Part shown: piece by piece, positions 49,701 to 63,535 of the stretch | Layout of the letters: each line of letters opens with the position of its first letter | Numbering within the stretch: position 1 is the first letter of the stretch | Assembly (NCBI RefSeq): GCF_905220415.1 | Contig: NC_059556.1 | Location: 5,344,501 to 5,408,500 of the forward strand | Source of the DNA: Colias croceus | Taxonomy: Eukaryota > Arthropoda > Insecta > Lepidoptera > Pieridae | Length of the DNA: 64,000 bases | Direction of reading: 5' to 3' | Notes under the pieces: model-generated | Database searches by the model: none | Seen by the model: only the letters and a program-made list of their open reading frames with translations | What the model was told of the DNA's origin: nothing | Program-made: the position numbers and the translations under genes

Positions 49701-50550
49701 ACTAATGATCGAGATTCTATTTTACTTTCTGAAGTTTGTTCTAAGAAAGGATATTGCTTAATTATTCTAACGCAAAGTTTTATAGTATTAAATAACACCA
49801 TATCGATTTCAATTATTTTATTATGATTTTAACAATATTTAAATAATCCTGTATCTTGTTTAATACGCTTTTAAATTAATAGCAAATTAAAAATTATGCA
49901 AACTGAATATAAATTCACGTTAATACATATAATGTGACGCAAATATAATTCCAAAACCTGAGTGGCGCCGATAGTCCTCTAAATAAAACAAATTAGTGTT
50001 TGCAGAGGATAGTCAACATTTAACGAACCTAAATACACTCAATTTCACTAGCTTTCCTTTGCATCGTTTGCTATCCTCCATTTAAATGAACAGAGTTTTA
50101 CTTCTAACGGTTGCTTTTCTTTGGTCTACTAAAAGTACCAGGTAATTAATAGTGATTAAACTTTTAATTCATTTCGTGACTAATGGTCTGCATAAATTAG
50201 CAGTCAAAGGAGAGAACCTGAACCTTTGAGATCTGCAACAGAAATGTTCAATTAGCAATAGCTCTTTCCACACGTGTCTCGCTTAAAGTGAAATATAAAA
50301 AAAATATTAGATATTATTAAAATAAACGAAACATTTCTATCCTTCACATTCTGGGAAGATCGGATCAAAAGACCCATTATGTTCCTTACAACTTACAACA
50401 TGCTTATCTTACAACATCCATTCAATTCTATACAACGTTTATAAGCGTTGTAGATCTACTATCTATATAATAGCATAAATACACTGCAATGGAACCATAC
50501 AAGCAATTCAACAAATTGCCTGCAAGCGCTCTCGTCTCGAACTGTATCAT
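46761..50550. other. AT-rich intergenic stretch
   Basis: No gene or repeat was recognised. Several short open frames have no protein-like features. Confidence 0.4.
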
Positions 50551-50641
50551 GAAATATGAGCTCGTCTGCGCACAAACAAGTCAGGTGTCCAGTCCCTGCA
50601 CTCGATTAATCTGTCAGTAAACAATAACCCGACGGATCGAT
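50551..50641. promoter_or_regulatory. Conserved non-coding element, copy 2
   Basis: The second copy of the element at 42983-43077, in the same orientation and about 7.56 kb downstream. Bases 50595-50641 equal 43031-43077 without a mismatch. The 5' half is similar but has small gaps and substitutions. Confidence 0.55.
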
Positions 50642-52191
50642 CAACATCCACTCAGACGATCCGAACGTAGGTACTATAAGTTAAGCGAGGATAACCAATC
50701 AGCCAACTGAAATACCGCAAACGACCCTCAACTGTTATCTTATGGGACTGTGAGCTATAGTACTATTTGTACACATGTATATTTGAGTTGTACTTTGTTT
50801 CTTTATTAACAAGTGGTTGATATCTTCGACTTTTAGGGGTCATAATTGTTTTGGATGTTTATCTTAAAGTAGCTACGAGACTCGTAGCTGTTTTAAGTTC
50901 CTAGTATCTACGAGCTTCATTTATATATGAGGACAGTGAAAATCCCATTCTTCGGTTCCAGTTGCAAAATATGAAATACAAAAATACGTAGAAATAGATA
51001 CACAATAATATATTACTTAAGAAAATATAATATATCTAATAAAAATATTGTATAAGGTTGAAATTCTTGCATATTAATTAAAATAAGAAAGTGATCTTGG
51101 TAAAAATGTTCACCTTAAGCACAGAATACATAATAGTAGCTAAACGCTACCTTAAGTATAAATTGTCTAGTCTTTCATAATTTTGCGTTTTATGTGCAAA
51201 CCGAATCATTGTTTTGTCATATGTGTTGTTTTCTCCAGCCAACCGTACTAAATAACTGACCGCCACACAATATAGAGAAAACCTTAATTGAGTGCCAAAC
51301 AAGTTATTGTCAGCCATGTCATATTCAGACGCGCATTGAATATTTGAAACATTGTATGAAAATTTTGTGGAAAATTTAAACACAAATAGAAAAGAAAATA
51401 AACATAAAATCAGGATCGCTGCGTCGGGTCTCCATTATATGCAAGCTGGTGGAAAGATATCAAGTCAGATAAAGAAAGCTATTGTAGAACTTGAGATTTG
51501 TTCTTTTGGCTACGATGATTTTTACGTAAACAAATACTGTATAAAAAAAATATATTATAAAACCTTTTAAAAGGCCTTAAAGTTTAGTTTTATATATGTA
51601 GGCTCTATGAATAGAGGTCATGCTCGGTCCGTCTCAGAAGGAAGGCGCCGTAGTGTTGCATTATATTAATATCCTATAGAAGGCTGAATCATTCCTACCT
51701 CTTATCCTTTCGTGTTCAACAATACGTTTTGGTTGATACGTTTGAATTGATTCGATACAAATAGTCGTGTTATTATGTAGAAAATGTAATAAATTGAGAA
51801 TTTGCTTGTGAGTTTAGTCAGTGATAGTGGTAATTATTACATTTTTGACCAAATTTATAATGTTACTCAGTAAAGATGCAGCTTTCTAATGCTAACACAT
51901 AACTTGTAATCTTTAAAATCGTTCCACCTGGCTTTGAGTTAAATCCTACCAAGTAAACGAAGAAATAAAATCTTTCATCTTTATAATATTAGTTTAGACA
52001 TACATTCATAACAATCCAAAAATATCAATCTTTTATCGTTTACTCTTATACAATAAAACTTACTTTACTCAAGAAAAAAATTGATTGATTAATTGCAATC
52101 AATAATTCATATGTAAAAATTAACTACGCACAAGATGCCATACTATGAATGTTCCTATTTCAAACATTGGAATGAGATTTGTAGAATCTTA
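50642..52191. other. AT-rich intergenic stretch
   Basis: No gene or repeat was recognised. Confidence 0.4.
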
Positions 52192-52698
52192 TCTAATATA
52201 TAAAAATCAATGCCACTTTTCGTTGTAATTCCATAACTCGAGAACGGCTGAACCGATTTCGATAATTCTTTTTTTATTATATTCCTTGAAGTACGAGGAT
52301 GGTTCTTATGTAGAGAAAACGTTAATATGTACCACGGGCGAAGCCGGGGCGGACCGCTAGTCTAATATATAAAAATCAATGCCACTTTTCGTTGTAATTC
52401 CATAACTCGAGAACGGCTGAACCGATTTCGATAATTCTTTTTTTATTATATTCCTTGAAGTACGAGGATGGTTCTTATGTAGAGAAAACGTTAATATGTA
52501 CCACGGGCGAAGCCGGGGCGGACCGCTAGTCTAATATATAAAAATCAATGCCACTTTTCGTTGTAATTCCATAACTCGAGAACGGCTGAACCGATTTCGA
52601 TAATTCTTTTTTTATTATATTCCTTGAAGTACGAGGATGGATCTTATGTAGAGAAAACGTAAACATGTACCACGGGCGAAGCCGGGGCGGACCGCTAG
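52192..52698 (+). repeat. Three tandem 169-bp units of repeat family 5
   Basis: Units start at 52192, 52361 and 52530, each from tctaatatataaaaatcaat to gcggaccgctag. The first two look identical. The third differs at a few bases (ggatcttatg, gtaaacatg) that match the single copy at 21109. The trimer therefore looks like one old unit plus a recent duplication. Confidence 0.9.
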
Positions 52699-52721
52699 TT
52701 TATCATAATTTCTTATCATAA

Positions 52722-52878
52722 ACTAGCTGTGCCCCGAGGCTTTATCCGCATGGCTCATATCTTAGCGCAATGATTTATAGATCAATATATGGGCTATCTA
52801 ACGCCGAAATATTTTTTCAAATCAGACCAGTAGTTCCTGAGACTAGCGCGTTAAAAAAAACAAAAAAAACTCTTTAGT
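52722..52878 (+). repeat. Short interspersed repeat, family 1, worn copy
   Basis: Contains 'gggctatctaacgccgaaat' and 'cagaccagtagttcctgaga' and ends in an A-rich tract instead of the usual tail. It starts 23 bp after the family 5 trimer. Confidence 0.7.
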
Positions 52879-55800
52879 TTAATTATATTGTATAATTATG
52901 TTTTTATACAATTAATTGCGAATATTTGCATAAAAGACTCACAAATCATACCAAATAAAAAAAAAGTTTACCATACCTAAATGCTCAACTTATAATAACG
53001 TCATTTAGAACTTTATCCTGTTTGAAGTTCAGGTACCATATAATATACTGAATAATTGTATGTAACCCTTTTCCATATTATATGCAAAGGGTACAAGTCC
53101 ACTAATGGCTAACATCAAGTTTAATGTCCGTAGCAACGTGTGACCCTATAAATGACACCTTATTAATTGTGGATGTTCATACTCCCCCAGGCCCGTGGAG
53201 GAATTATGAGGTACATTAATCTCTAAGCGAAAATTTGAAGTTTTATAAAGATAAGATATCTATATATAAATTAACTAAATATATACATATACAACTAAAT
53301 ATATATTGTGTATTATAGTCATTGATTCATGATCAACGATACAAAAACAATTTATTAGAAATAGACAATACATACTGTAACTAATTCAATATTATATTCC
53401 TATTATTTGTTGAATTGAATTAGAATACAATTAATATTTTAGCGTATTAAGTATTATTAAATCAACGACGTTATATACGAATAGGGTCAATGAAGCAAGT
53501 GCCTAGAATAGGATAATAAATTAAGCCTCCCACCCTCCGTTATCAGTCTGTAATCTCTAAACTCTGATCTGGAACTTATGAACTAATTATTTATGAAATA
53601 TGAATAATATGATGAAATATATGAAATAATCATTTAAGAACATATTTATGAAATAATAAGCTAGTAAACAAAATAAATAAACAGAATTTATTCTCATTAG
53701 AACTTAAGCGAATAATAAGAGACTTCCAGTAAATCTGTGATTAACCTAGTATTTCAGAAAATATAAACCTTGATTTTCTATAAATTAAGCAAATTGCGTA
53801 CTTAATTAAATAAAAATACGTAAAATACCTGAAAATAATTGCTCATATTCTTAGAAACATTAAACAATGTCAAAAAAGAAAAAGAAAGCCTTATTTGGAT
53901 CGAAATAAAAAATAAACATCTTGTATCCATCACTAGGACAACGAGGCGAATAAGTGAAACAAAGATTATTTATATTTAGTCTCGCCATCGATCTTCACAT
54001 TTTATTTGTTGCCGGGAGACCTTTTTGAATATGTAATGTGGCGTATAAATTTCTCTCGTCCCTGGAGAGTCGGCTCTAGTGCCTCTCAGTTAAAAGGTGC
54101 TACGAATTAATTTTACCTGACATCAAGGACGCCACGACGGAATATTTTACTTCTTAATGAGATCGCTATATGTGAAACAAAAATAATAATTCGCATGAAA
54201 ACCCCTTTTAATAAATAACACACACCAGGTTAACCTTTTCCCGAGAAAGGAAAATATACGGCTATTTCTTTTCAGTTCTTCAATTTCCTTTATTATACGC
54301 GCCATAGAAAAATACATTTGATGTTTTACACTTATTGTGCGACGTTAAAACTTACAACGTCGAATACAGCTTTGTGCGAGCACATGAGTGAATTACTTGC
54401 TGAATTATATAATATGGATTTATAAAAGTTCCTTTCATGAAATATTTGATCGAATACACATATTTTAACGTAGTTTAACGTTATTCAGTAGAATATGAAT
54501 ATCTCTATCTTTAAAAGGCGTAGAGCTACAGATTTTATAGGTAACAAAAAAAAAATTCAGTTATTTCAGAATTCTAATCATTCATAAGGACTTTCTGTCA
54601 CACCTACATATCTGTCTTGTTAAACGTATGTGAGGTTGTTGGAAATTTAAATGACAAAGACAAACGGCTACGAGCATACAATATTGCTGCGAGGTCAGAC
54701 ACTTTTAGCACGTTTTATATCGATTGAACAAACAGCTTTAATGAATAACGGGCGTGAATAAAAATGCATACGAAAGTAAGGATATACATATTATGTAGAG
54801 TAGAATATAACCAGTTACAAAATGCTGTATTTCATATGTAAATATAAGGTACTATGTAAATACGTGATTATTTTAAAAAAGACTTTAGAGATTATATTAT
54901 TACTGCACACATGAATAGTAATTATCCGAAAAAAACCACGAACTTATGAATAATATGTAATTATGTATAAAGAATAAAAAAATACTTTTATCTTCAAATT
55001 AGAAATGTAAAATGTTCAAGTCTTTCTGTCTGTACTTTCGTAACTTTATGTACATACATTATAATGTTAAACATTCTTCAAAGGGAACGTACAGCTCAGT
55101 TAAAAGTTAAATATTATAAGAAATATATTCTACTTTAGGTAATATTTCAAAGTTCCATTTATTTTTATAGACAGTCATTGACACAGTACGTACCTACCTC
55201 TATGGTTATTGGTTGGAAAAAAAACTTGAAATGTACCTAACTTTATTACTATAATGTATATTAATAATAATTACATATTTACAAATATTAAACATGAAAA
55301 GAGAATTCCTTCTATTTTCGGTCTATCTTCCATCGCCTTCGGCAATATATGATGGGTATGGGTAGGTAGGTACTCACATTCTTATCCTTTTGGGACGCTA
55401 TCAGCTATGTAACAGGAAATCTTAAGAATTATTTAGGCCATAAACTTCAACGAACTAATAAGAAACTGTAGAGATTAAAAGTGTTAATCTTCCAAACCAA
55501 TAAACTGCAAAGCCAACTCACGCCAGCACCGAAGTACACTTAATTCAGGTCTCAGGGCAAACTCATTAAAACTCCTACACCTCTATTATGTAAGTGTGCA
55601 GTTTCAAACTGTATTGGGGTCATTGTTCACGATATTGATTATGAATGTGTGTTGAGCTCGAACCGCTTTATAAATACCTTAACATATTTAAAACTCTGGC
55701 CAAACTTAGTTTAACGCCACAATTTTAAATGACGTGAGCCTCATTCACAAGCTTGAATAATTGAATCATCGTGTGTCGCTTTCGTGACAACCAAATTTAA

Positions 55801-56514
55801 TCAACCCTTCATCTAAATTGCTTTAACGACTCACTATGATTATAGATTCATATATTTTAGTATAATATGTACAAATTATACACTCCTAAAGAGGATAACA
55901 GGATTATGTTGTTGAATAAATTCGATATTGTTACTTGTTAGTTGTTAATGTTTTAATTATAAAGGCATTTTATAACTTACAACTAACGATCACGTTGTAA
56001 TTTAATAAAAATATATTCTTAAAAATACATATCATAAATAAACAATACGTACAGTTCTATAAATGAAACAAACAGTGATTTAACAGTTCAATGCACACCT
56101 ACAGTATGCACATTATAATATTAACGTAAAATTGAGTCGGTCATGCGAATTCGCAGCTAGAACCAGTCACTGGAATAACATCGGACTCCATTTTCCACTC
56201 ATCGAGCTCACTGATATCACATAGCTCGATGCAGATGCTTCGATCTTGTATTTACCGAGGGTAAAGTTACTCTGTATATATCTGCACAATATGCTTTAAT
56301 TAAAGCACAAACATCATGGAATAGATGAGTTCTATTTAAATTGTATTTGTGAGTAAATACTTATAATGTGTATCGCTATCGCATTGGGTATGGGCACGGA
56401 ATTGATGATTTATTTTTTTATATATTACTTTTCACCTTTTAAATATTGTTTAATTACAATAAAATGTTTGAAAATCATTCGATATTTACATAACAATAAT
56501 CTTAACTTAAAATA
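52879..56514. other. AT-rich intergenic stretch
   Basis: No gene or repeat was recognised. Confidence 0.4.
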
Positions 56515-56783
56515 ACTTCGAATCGATAAGTCCGTGGTTCGAGACCAGGCGAGCGCGCAGGAAATAAATTGATTTTTCAATTTATCTGCGCATGTTGTAA
56601 CATCACCACTGCTCGAACGGTGAAGGAAAACATCGTGAGGAAACCGACATGTCGAAGAATTAAAAAGTTCGACGACATGTGTCATCCGCCAACCCGCACT
56701 TGGCCAGCGTGGTGGATTACGGCTGTACCCTCATAGGAGGCCCGTGTCCCAGCAGTGGGAACGTATATGGGCTGATGATGATA
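56515..56783 (+). repeat. tRNA-derived SINE
   Basis: GGTTCGAGACC (56536-56546) is a Pol III B box as in tRNA genes. A long unrelated body follows, with 'cgaacggtgaaggaaaacat', 'ccgccaacccgcacttggcc' and 'gtgggaacgtatatgggctg', and the end is gatgatgataa. The tRNA-like head is cut short, so the A box is missing or degraded. Open frames through it are not genes. Confidence 0.75.
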
Positions 56784-59700
56784 ACAATAAAAATAATAGC
56801 CGCTCCTAGTACATTACTACTGATATTTAGGTTAAGTATATGATACCTAGGTAGGATACGTTAATAAAATATTCTAGAGTGGATCAATCTACTTTCATTC
56901 GTTTCAAAGGAATTCCTTTGCTTAGAAATTCCGATGTTTTTTACCTTCACAATACATTTCCGTCTGCCGGGTTTAATTAAGAAATACTGCGAACCACGCG
57001 AAATTAGTTTTAAATCACAAATATCTTCAAGCTAACGAGAGAATATTGTACAAATTGCTTGAATCTGGCTTCATTCCAAGTGTTATAAGCGATCTGTAAC
57101 GCTGCCCGGACAAACTTGCTACTAATTGCCGGATAAGTTCACCAATATGTCACCTTGTCATCCTCGCAAACTGTGCGGCTAAATTACTTGTTTGTCATAT
57201 TCCTACATAAGCTTATAGATTTGTGGAAACAGTTTAACTGCGGTTTAACATTGATCTGTTCAACCACACTTTAATATGTACATATCGTAGAAAGGATATG
57301 GGATATAACATTATGTTATATAAGTAGATATTGTAAGCTTACACGAAGATGAACTATTATTGTCTAATCTTATATCATAAAATTTTTCTTATAGATATTC
57401 TACTATCGCTTACATATCTTCACTAAAAATATGGATGAAAGTTTTATTTATTTTTTTATGTCTGTAAGAAAAACATCTGACACAGAAATTCACTAGCGAT
57501 TTTGAAATAAATGGTAAGCTGGTGGCGAGGTACACACACGAGAGAAAGAGCAAACATTTTTATGCTTATTATTTATTAAGTCTTATTCAATCTAGATGGA
57601 GCCAGGGCTGAAGGCTTGTGTTGTTGAAAAATAATTAATTCCAAAATCAAAAGCATTCGAATCGCGCCGTAATTACGAATGTAGAGTCCTCATTATTTTG
57701 ACCCCGTATTGCGATCACATTTCATATTTTCCTATATAGGTGTATATTTCATTTGGAATTTTAATGGTCTGTACGTTTCCGATTTCGTTAACCAATTATT
57801 GTTTATTGTACGTAATAAAATATTCATTCGTTCATTTATTGAATCATTTATTTACTGTGTTTAAATGATTTTGGTTTGCCAAAAAGTGAATGTTACAAAA
57901 TATAGTAGGGATGGTAGAGCGTTAAATATTTTTCACTAATAACGTAAATTTTACAGCAAATTAATGTTATTAATTCTGATAGACGAACTTATGGAATTTA
58001 ATATGAACTTTGAATTCATGACACATCATTCAATGCATTTGTATGTGGTTTAATTTATTGGGAATAGCCCCGGGCTACTGACGAGTCTCGCTCATTGCAG
58101 ACTTGATTAATGTTCCGCTCCCTATATTACTATTATTGTATGTGACATTTAATCATCGTAACATCGAAAGGTCTCCACGAATAAACCTTAATTATACGTC
58201 GTTTAAATATGAAAACACGGCAAATGTGCGTAAATAATTTCACCAGATATTGACCATTCCAGAAATTATTTATACAACACCTTTTATACATAAAGAACAA
58301 ATATGTACGTACTCACGATTGAAATTCTTTATAGTCTAGAGGCGAGTAGATACGAAAATGGGACATGAATATTTGTTGGTATTTTATGTACGTAGCTTCT
58401 GTAGTTACAAAACTTTTGGGTAAAATAAACTTTTAAATTTAACCAAATATTTTCATACCAAAACGAATCAGAAATAAACAAGGAATTTATTTTCATTTCA
58501 TTATGCATTATGTATAAGCATATATATATGATACGATAGCATAAATAAAATCATTTACGTTAGCTTTTGAAAATCTTTTCCTTAGATTAGTAAAATTTAC
58601 AATTATATGAGTATGAAATGAAGTATAATAGTCATACTTTCTCTATATTTCACAACACTTCATAATTTCTAATCAAATATTGACTAAGAACAAAAACTCA
58701 AACTATTAAATAGATCCGGATACTCGAGTAAATTTTATTGACGTTCCTTTTATTTTAAAAAGATTAGCAAATATTATCATATATAAGTAATAAAAGTATT
58801 AATATAATACAGTTGTATGTTAAAATAGAACAAGTTGACAAGGTCGAATGGCCTGTCGCACGTCCGGACGTCCTGCACTTACGTTGCATATTGCATCCTG
58901 CACTTATTGCATTGCATTGCAATATTCTATGCGGATACGTATATTTTTATATTTTCATACTGCTACAACAAACTTTTAAGTTTGCAGGTTTTAGAATTTG
59001 TCATGTTTGAATGCACTACTGTTTATTTAATTTATTAAGTTGCTTTATATGTATTGAAACATTTAAATTATTTGCGATTGATGAGATGAGACTTTACAGT
59101 AATGAAAATTATAGTGATAAAAAAACACCCGCCTCTTATATTCTCACTATAATAAAACTTCCTGTTTTTAACTGAAAAAATTTCTATAAGCTAAAAGCAT
59201 ATAATATTTTCGAAATACACTTTTGAAAGCATGCAATAAAACTAAGTGAAACTTTAAAATTTCTAGTTATGTAAATTAAGTTAAGCAAAAAGCCATTAAG
59301 CTCCGGAAGCTTAGAGCAATATTTAATACGCCACTTTTATCATCCAAGTTTCAACCGTGCCACGAACGGTTCGATATTTTATAGCCAAACTTCGCTCGTG
59401 TTAGGTGTTTGAGAAAAAATATAACGTTCTATAGATAAAATTAATTTCATCCGTTTGAAAACTTGGGTTATTAATTGGGAAGTTAAATAATTAAGACTTT
59501 TATGGGGTAAATCAAATCAACTCGGAAGATTTTATCCGTACCCCAAGACTGTCACGAACATTTCTCTTTTTTATCATACAAAATATCAACCGATAAATTA
59601 CTGTAAATCATAAGCTACTCATATAATAATTACTTATACGATAAACGAAATCAATTTACCAATAGACCATGTGGATAGGTCAAAATTACAAAGTTTGATG

Positions 59701-62700
59701 AACAATTTCGCTTCTCTCCCATACTAATACGTAGATATAGAGCATAGGCATAGTTTATTTTTAGCTTGACGACAATGTTGCACGTGGGGCTGGATGTGGG
59801 ACACCACTGTGCAGTTACGTGTAATCGCTGAACACGTTATAAGTTCATGGCCACAATATATCCACTTGATCGAATCCGCAATCCTTTTTTATATCTGCAC
59901 GATAATATAATTATCGAACAGATATTCGAGAGCACTATAACTATGAGAAAGAACATAACTAAAAAAGACAAACACATAATATTTTAACATACTTAAATGT
60001 TAGAACATTTATTTGTTTTGTTATTCAAATTATTTTAACTTCGATTCAAAACTTCATGTGGTTGAAAAATTTAAGACATTTCTCTGGAAGAGAAAACGAT
60101 ACAGTTTACTTTAACCGGTATAAAATAACAGAATAAAACATTGATTATTTAGTACCATATAAGAACCGACCTTGTTAACAATTGTATCTCCCGAAATAAG
60201 CATGATGACCCAATTCGTGCCTTATCTTTTCCCCTCACAGTATGTATAGCGTACACCTACCTAAGCAACGAAAAAAAAAAGATCATTAGCAAGTAAACTA
60301 TTAATGAATGCGCAAGAGGTCAGACTCAATTAACTTTCCCATCCGGAAAGGAAGGAGTCGCCATTAGTAACCTACGAATGAAATAGTAAAATGAATTGTC
60401 TTTTTTACGTTAACTGTAAATAAGAAAACTAATCAACTATGTAGATCAGCAATGTTCGTTTCATTTTGTTATGTAAATACAGTCAATAGTAATTTTCTTT
60501 AGCCTATTTGCATTATTTGTCATCTAATACACAACGAAAAGTACCTGTTTCTGTAGGCGGTACTAATACTACTTCAATTATTTTACTTTTTATAATGGAT
60601 TTGATCAAATGTTTGCAGCACTTATATACTAAAATTTACTAAAAGTACTCCATCGATATGGCCGAAAATTGGAACACAGATAAATTAACAAGCGAGCAGT
60701 GAGGAAGCGATATACTTATATGAGTAGTTTATATATTTATTTTATATGATTTCACTTTATTGTTATATCCTGTGAATTTATTTAAGCAATCAAAAAAAGT
60801 TTGGAAAATCCAAAAGTGCACGCCTCATAATCTCATCCTTTACAATAAAATTGATTATTTATAAAGGTGTATATAATATAAGTATGTAGATACACTTGTT
60901 CTCATGTGCCAATGCTCTTGTACTGTCTCAAAACAGTTGGAAAAGTAAAGAAAGCGGTACCGTAATAATTGAGCTATTTTTCTTGTGGCCCCACCTAGAT
61001 GTGAAACTGCGCAGGTTTAAGGGACTGACTACCAACTTATTTTTTTAAACCTTGGCTTATAGTATAAAGAATCGAGTTTATAATGGTGAATTTTGAGTAC
61101 ACTATAAATATAAAAAAAAAATATAAAAAAGTCGATATTTTTTTTTGTTTATTTAATAACAATTAAACCACATCGAATCAGACCCTGTAAAATGAAAGGG
61201 TTCTATTCCTGAGCATACTCAAGCGTAAGAGAAAAAAAAAGACTCGATTAGTAAAGTATTTCGGTCGCTAAATCCTCCGCACATACAGACACACGGACGT
61301 CCAAGACAGAACTTTTTTAAACTGTTTTTAACTAGTTTAAATAACAAAAATGACATCAAAAATATCATGAATGTTAAAAATAGTGTTTTTTCTTAATATG
61401 TGTGTGTATGTATTATCTTACAAGTGCAATGTATGATACATAAAGACATTTTAAGTTTGAAAAATCAGATGTTTTGCGCGAAGTGACAGTAGTACCCACC
61501 TCAACGCTTCGCTTATGAGGCGTGCAATACTTGATTGAAACTCTCAAGTGAGGAAAATAAGGATACGTTTGTTATTATATTTTTTACGAACTCGAAAAAC
61601 CTTTTTATATTCACACCTCACATTATCCACCCCTCTCATGGAAAAACAGATATATTGATAACACGTTTATCTAATATGAAGACGTGGCATTCTCTCGAGA
61701 CAGTAAACACGAAACGGCTCCCTTAAGCTCATGTATAATGTGCATTATTGAAAGTATAATATTTCAAAAACGTATCTCTAAATATAAACAGGAAATATCC
61801 TTCTATATGGACAACGATTGAATAGATATTACAACTATGTTATCTCCTTTACTAATCTTCATTCATCTTTACGAAACACAGTAAATTATCGTAAATAAAC
61901 AATTTTATGAGCGACGGTACGAACGCATTTTTGTGCAAATCTATACAAATAGTGCCATTTATCACAATTCGCACAACACTGCTGGCAGCTCGAAGTACCT
62001 ATAATGAAGATAGAAGACCAGTCTACCCAACCTCTGCATAAATATCACAGCGTACAATTCGTTCCCGCCAATCCCGAAACCCTCATAGCGGCCATGTTTA
62101 ATTTTTAACTGTCAGTGTAACGTGAAGCAATTTAAATTAACAAACTCTGTACAATATAATGCTTCACCTGAAATCATTTATTTTATTTGTACTCCAACCC
62201 TAATCCCAAATGTAGATACAAAATAAATTGCAATCTCGATGAATGTCTGCGTCTGAATAACAACGTTCTGCATAATGTATTAATTAATTAATTTATTATT
62301 AATGAATTATTTAGTACATATTTCTAAAATAATAATCTATGTAAAAACATGTTATCACTTTAACACTACATATTGCGTTAGTTATTCAAATTATAAAATA
62401 ATAAGATACAATAATTATTTGATATCAACAGCAAAATAAATAAGTATCATGACAATTATCTACGAAAACAAGTTTTACTTTGCATGATATCATGCTACAT
62501 TGTTACACGATTCAAATTATTTTATATCTACAAAATCTATGATCGATGTCCAATGTCTCTTACACCGTGTTCTTTTTATAAAAATGAATGATTCGGGTGG
62601 CGCTAGGCACCGCATTGCAGACTGCACGGCGATGCTCTGATGACCTACATCGTTCACAATGCCTCCCACGACCACAATATCTAGCCAAATACCTAATACA

Positions 62701-63104
62701 AACGGGAATTCCGGCTGCTCATCTAAAACCAACCAAAATCCAATTACTTCCCGTTCACATTGAAGCAAACAATATTTTATGCTTTTAAAATGAAATGCTG
62801 AAACTAATCCAAACTTGTGTATTGCTTTGTCTTTTTAATCATCAATGTTCGCTGACTTTTTGTGTATAGCACAAAAGCCATTTTATTATGAATGAGCATT
62901 AAACTCATGGAATCTTACAATAATATTTCATATTGGAAATGTGTTTTATAATGAGTACAATAGAATGGACTAGTTTACACAAAGGAACTATTTAAAAAAT
63001 AAAAGCTATCGCATATTTAACGCTTTTAAAAACACCCTGTTTATTTAAGCGCCCTTCGTACTACATACTACAAGCAATTATTTAAAGCAGTTTACACGAC
63101 AGCG
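56784..63104. other. AT-rich intergenic stretch before the last exon
   Basis: Mostly featureless. An 83-codon minus-strand frame (62768-62517) has fairly protein-like composition (IGFWLVLDEQPEFPFVLGIW) but no match I recognise, and a plus-strand frame overlaps it. Near 58081 a stretch weakly resembles the conserved element at 43.0 kb. Confidence 0.35.
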
Positions 63105-63195
63105 AACTAGTTACGGCTACGTCACCGCTACGCGCTACGAGCGGCTGAAAAGGCGCAGTGTGCGCGTAGTCGCCTGGCGTGCGCGCGAACTGTCC
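63105..63195. other. CpG-rich patch with CTACG/CGTAG words
   Basis: GC-rich island with gctacgtcaccgctacgcg and repeated gcgcg, about 270-360 bp before the signal-peptide exon. It may be that gene's promoter or untranslated first exon, or the end of a MITE. Confidence 0.4.
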
Positions 63196-63462
63196 TTATC
63201 ACTCGTCACATTCAACACATTACTTCAGTCCATGAAGGAAAACACAGAGACAATCTAGGTATCTATCTATTATTACAACAAAAATATATTCATTTGTCTT
63301 TGAACACATTGTGCTAAACCAGTTATTTTAATTGGAAAGTTAAGCTAAACAATAATTGGAATTATTTTCTAACAGAATATTAATATTTTATATTCCTCAA
63401 CCAGTAAAGTAGTGTAATATATTTTTCATGTTTCATTTTCTTGGATACTTCGCCGGACTCAG

Positions 63463-63535
63463 ATGGCGGGAACAAAGTTTTACGGTTCAACATCAACATT
63501 TCTGCTGAGCGTTGCGGCTTTCATTTCGTTAAGTG
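63463..63535 (+). CDS. Signal-peptide first exon of a gene running off the right edge
   Basis: ATG GCG GGA opens a 24-codon exon, MAGTKFYGSTSTFLLSVAAF then ISLS, that looks like a secretory signal peptide. It ends in phase 1 at a strong donor (GTGAGT, 63536). The Ly6 gene at 19.4 kb starts with a signal exon in the same phase. Insect Ly6 genes usually begin this way and often stand in clusters, so another Ly6-type gene is a reasonable guess, but any secreted protein is possible. No further exon is found before the window ends. Confidence 0.5.

Noticed and set aside
56536..56546. B box suggesting a tRNA gene
   Set aside because: No cloverleaf can be drawn and the sequence continues into a SINE body with a GATGAT tail.
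56425..56685. An 86-codon minus-strand frame
   Set aside because: It runs through the tRNA-derived SINE and is not a gene.
62517..62788. Overlapping open frames on both strands near 62.6 kb as a possible gene
   Set aside because: The composition is moderately protein-like, but no domain, splice context or homologue is recognised. Kept only as a remark in the intergenic entry.
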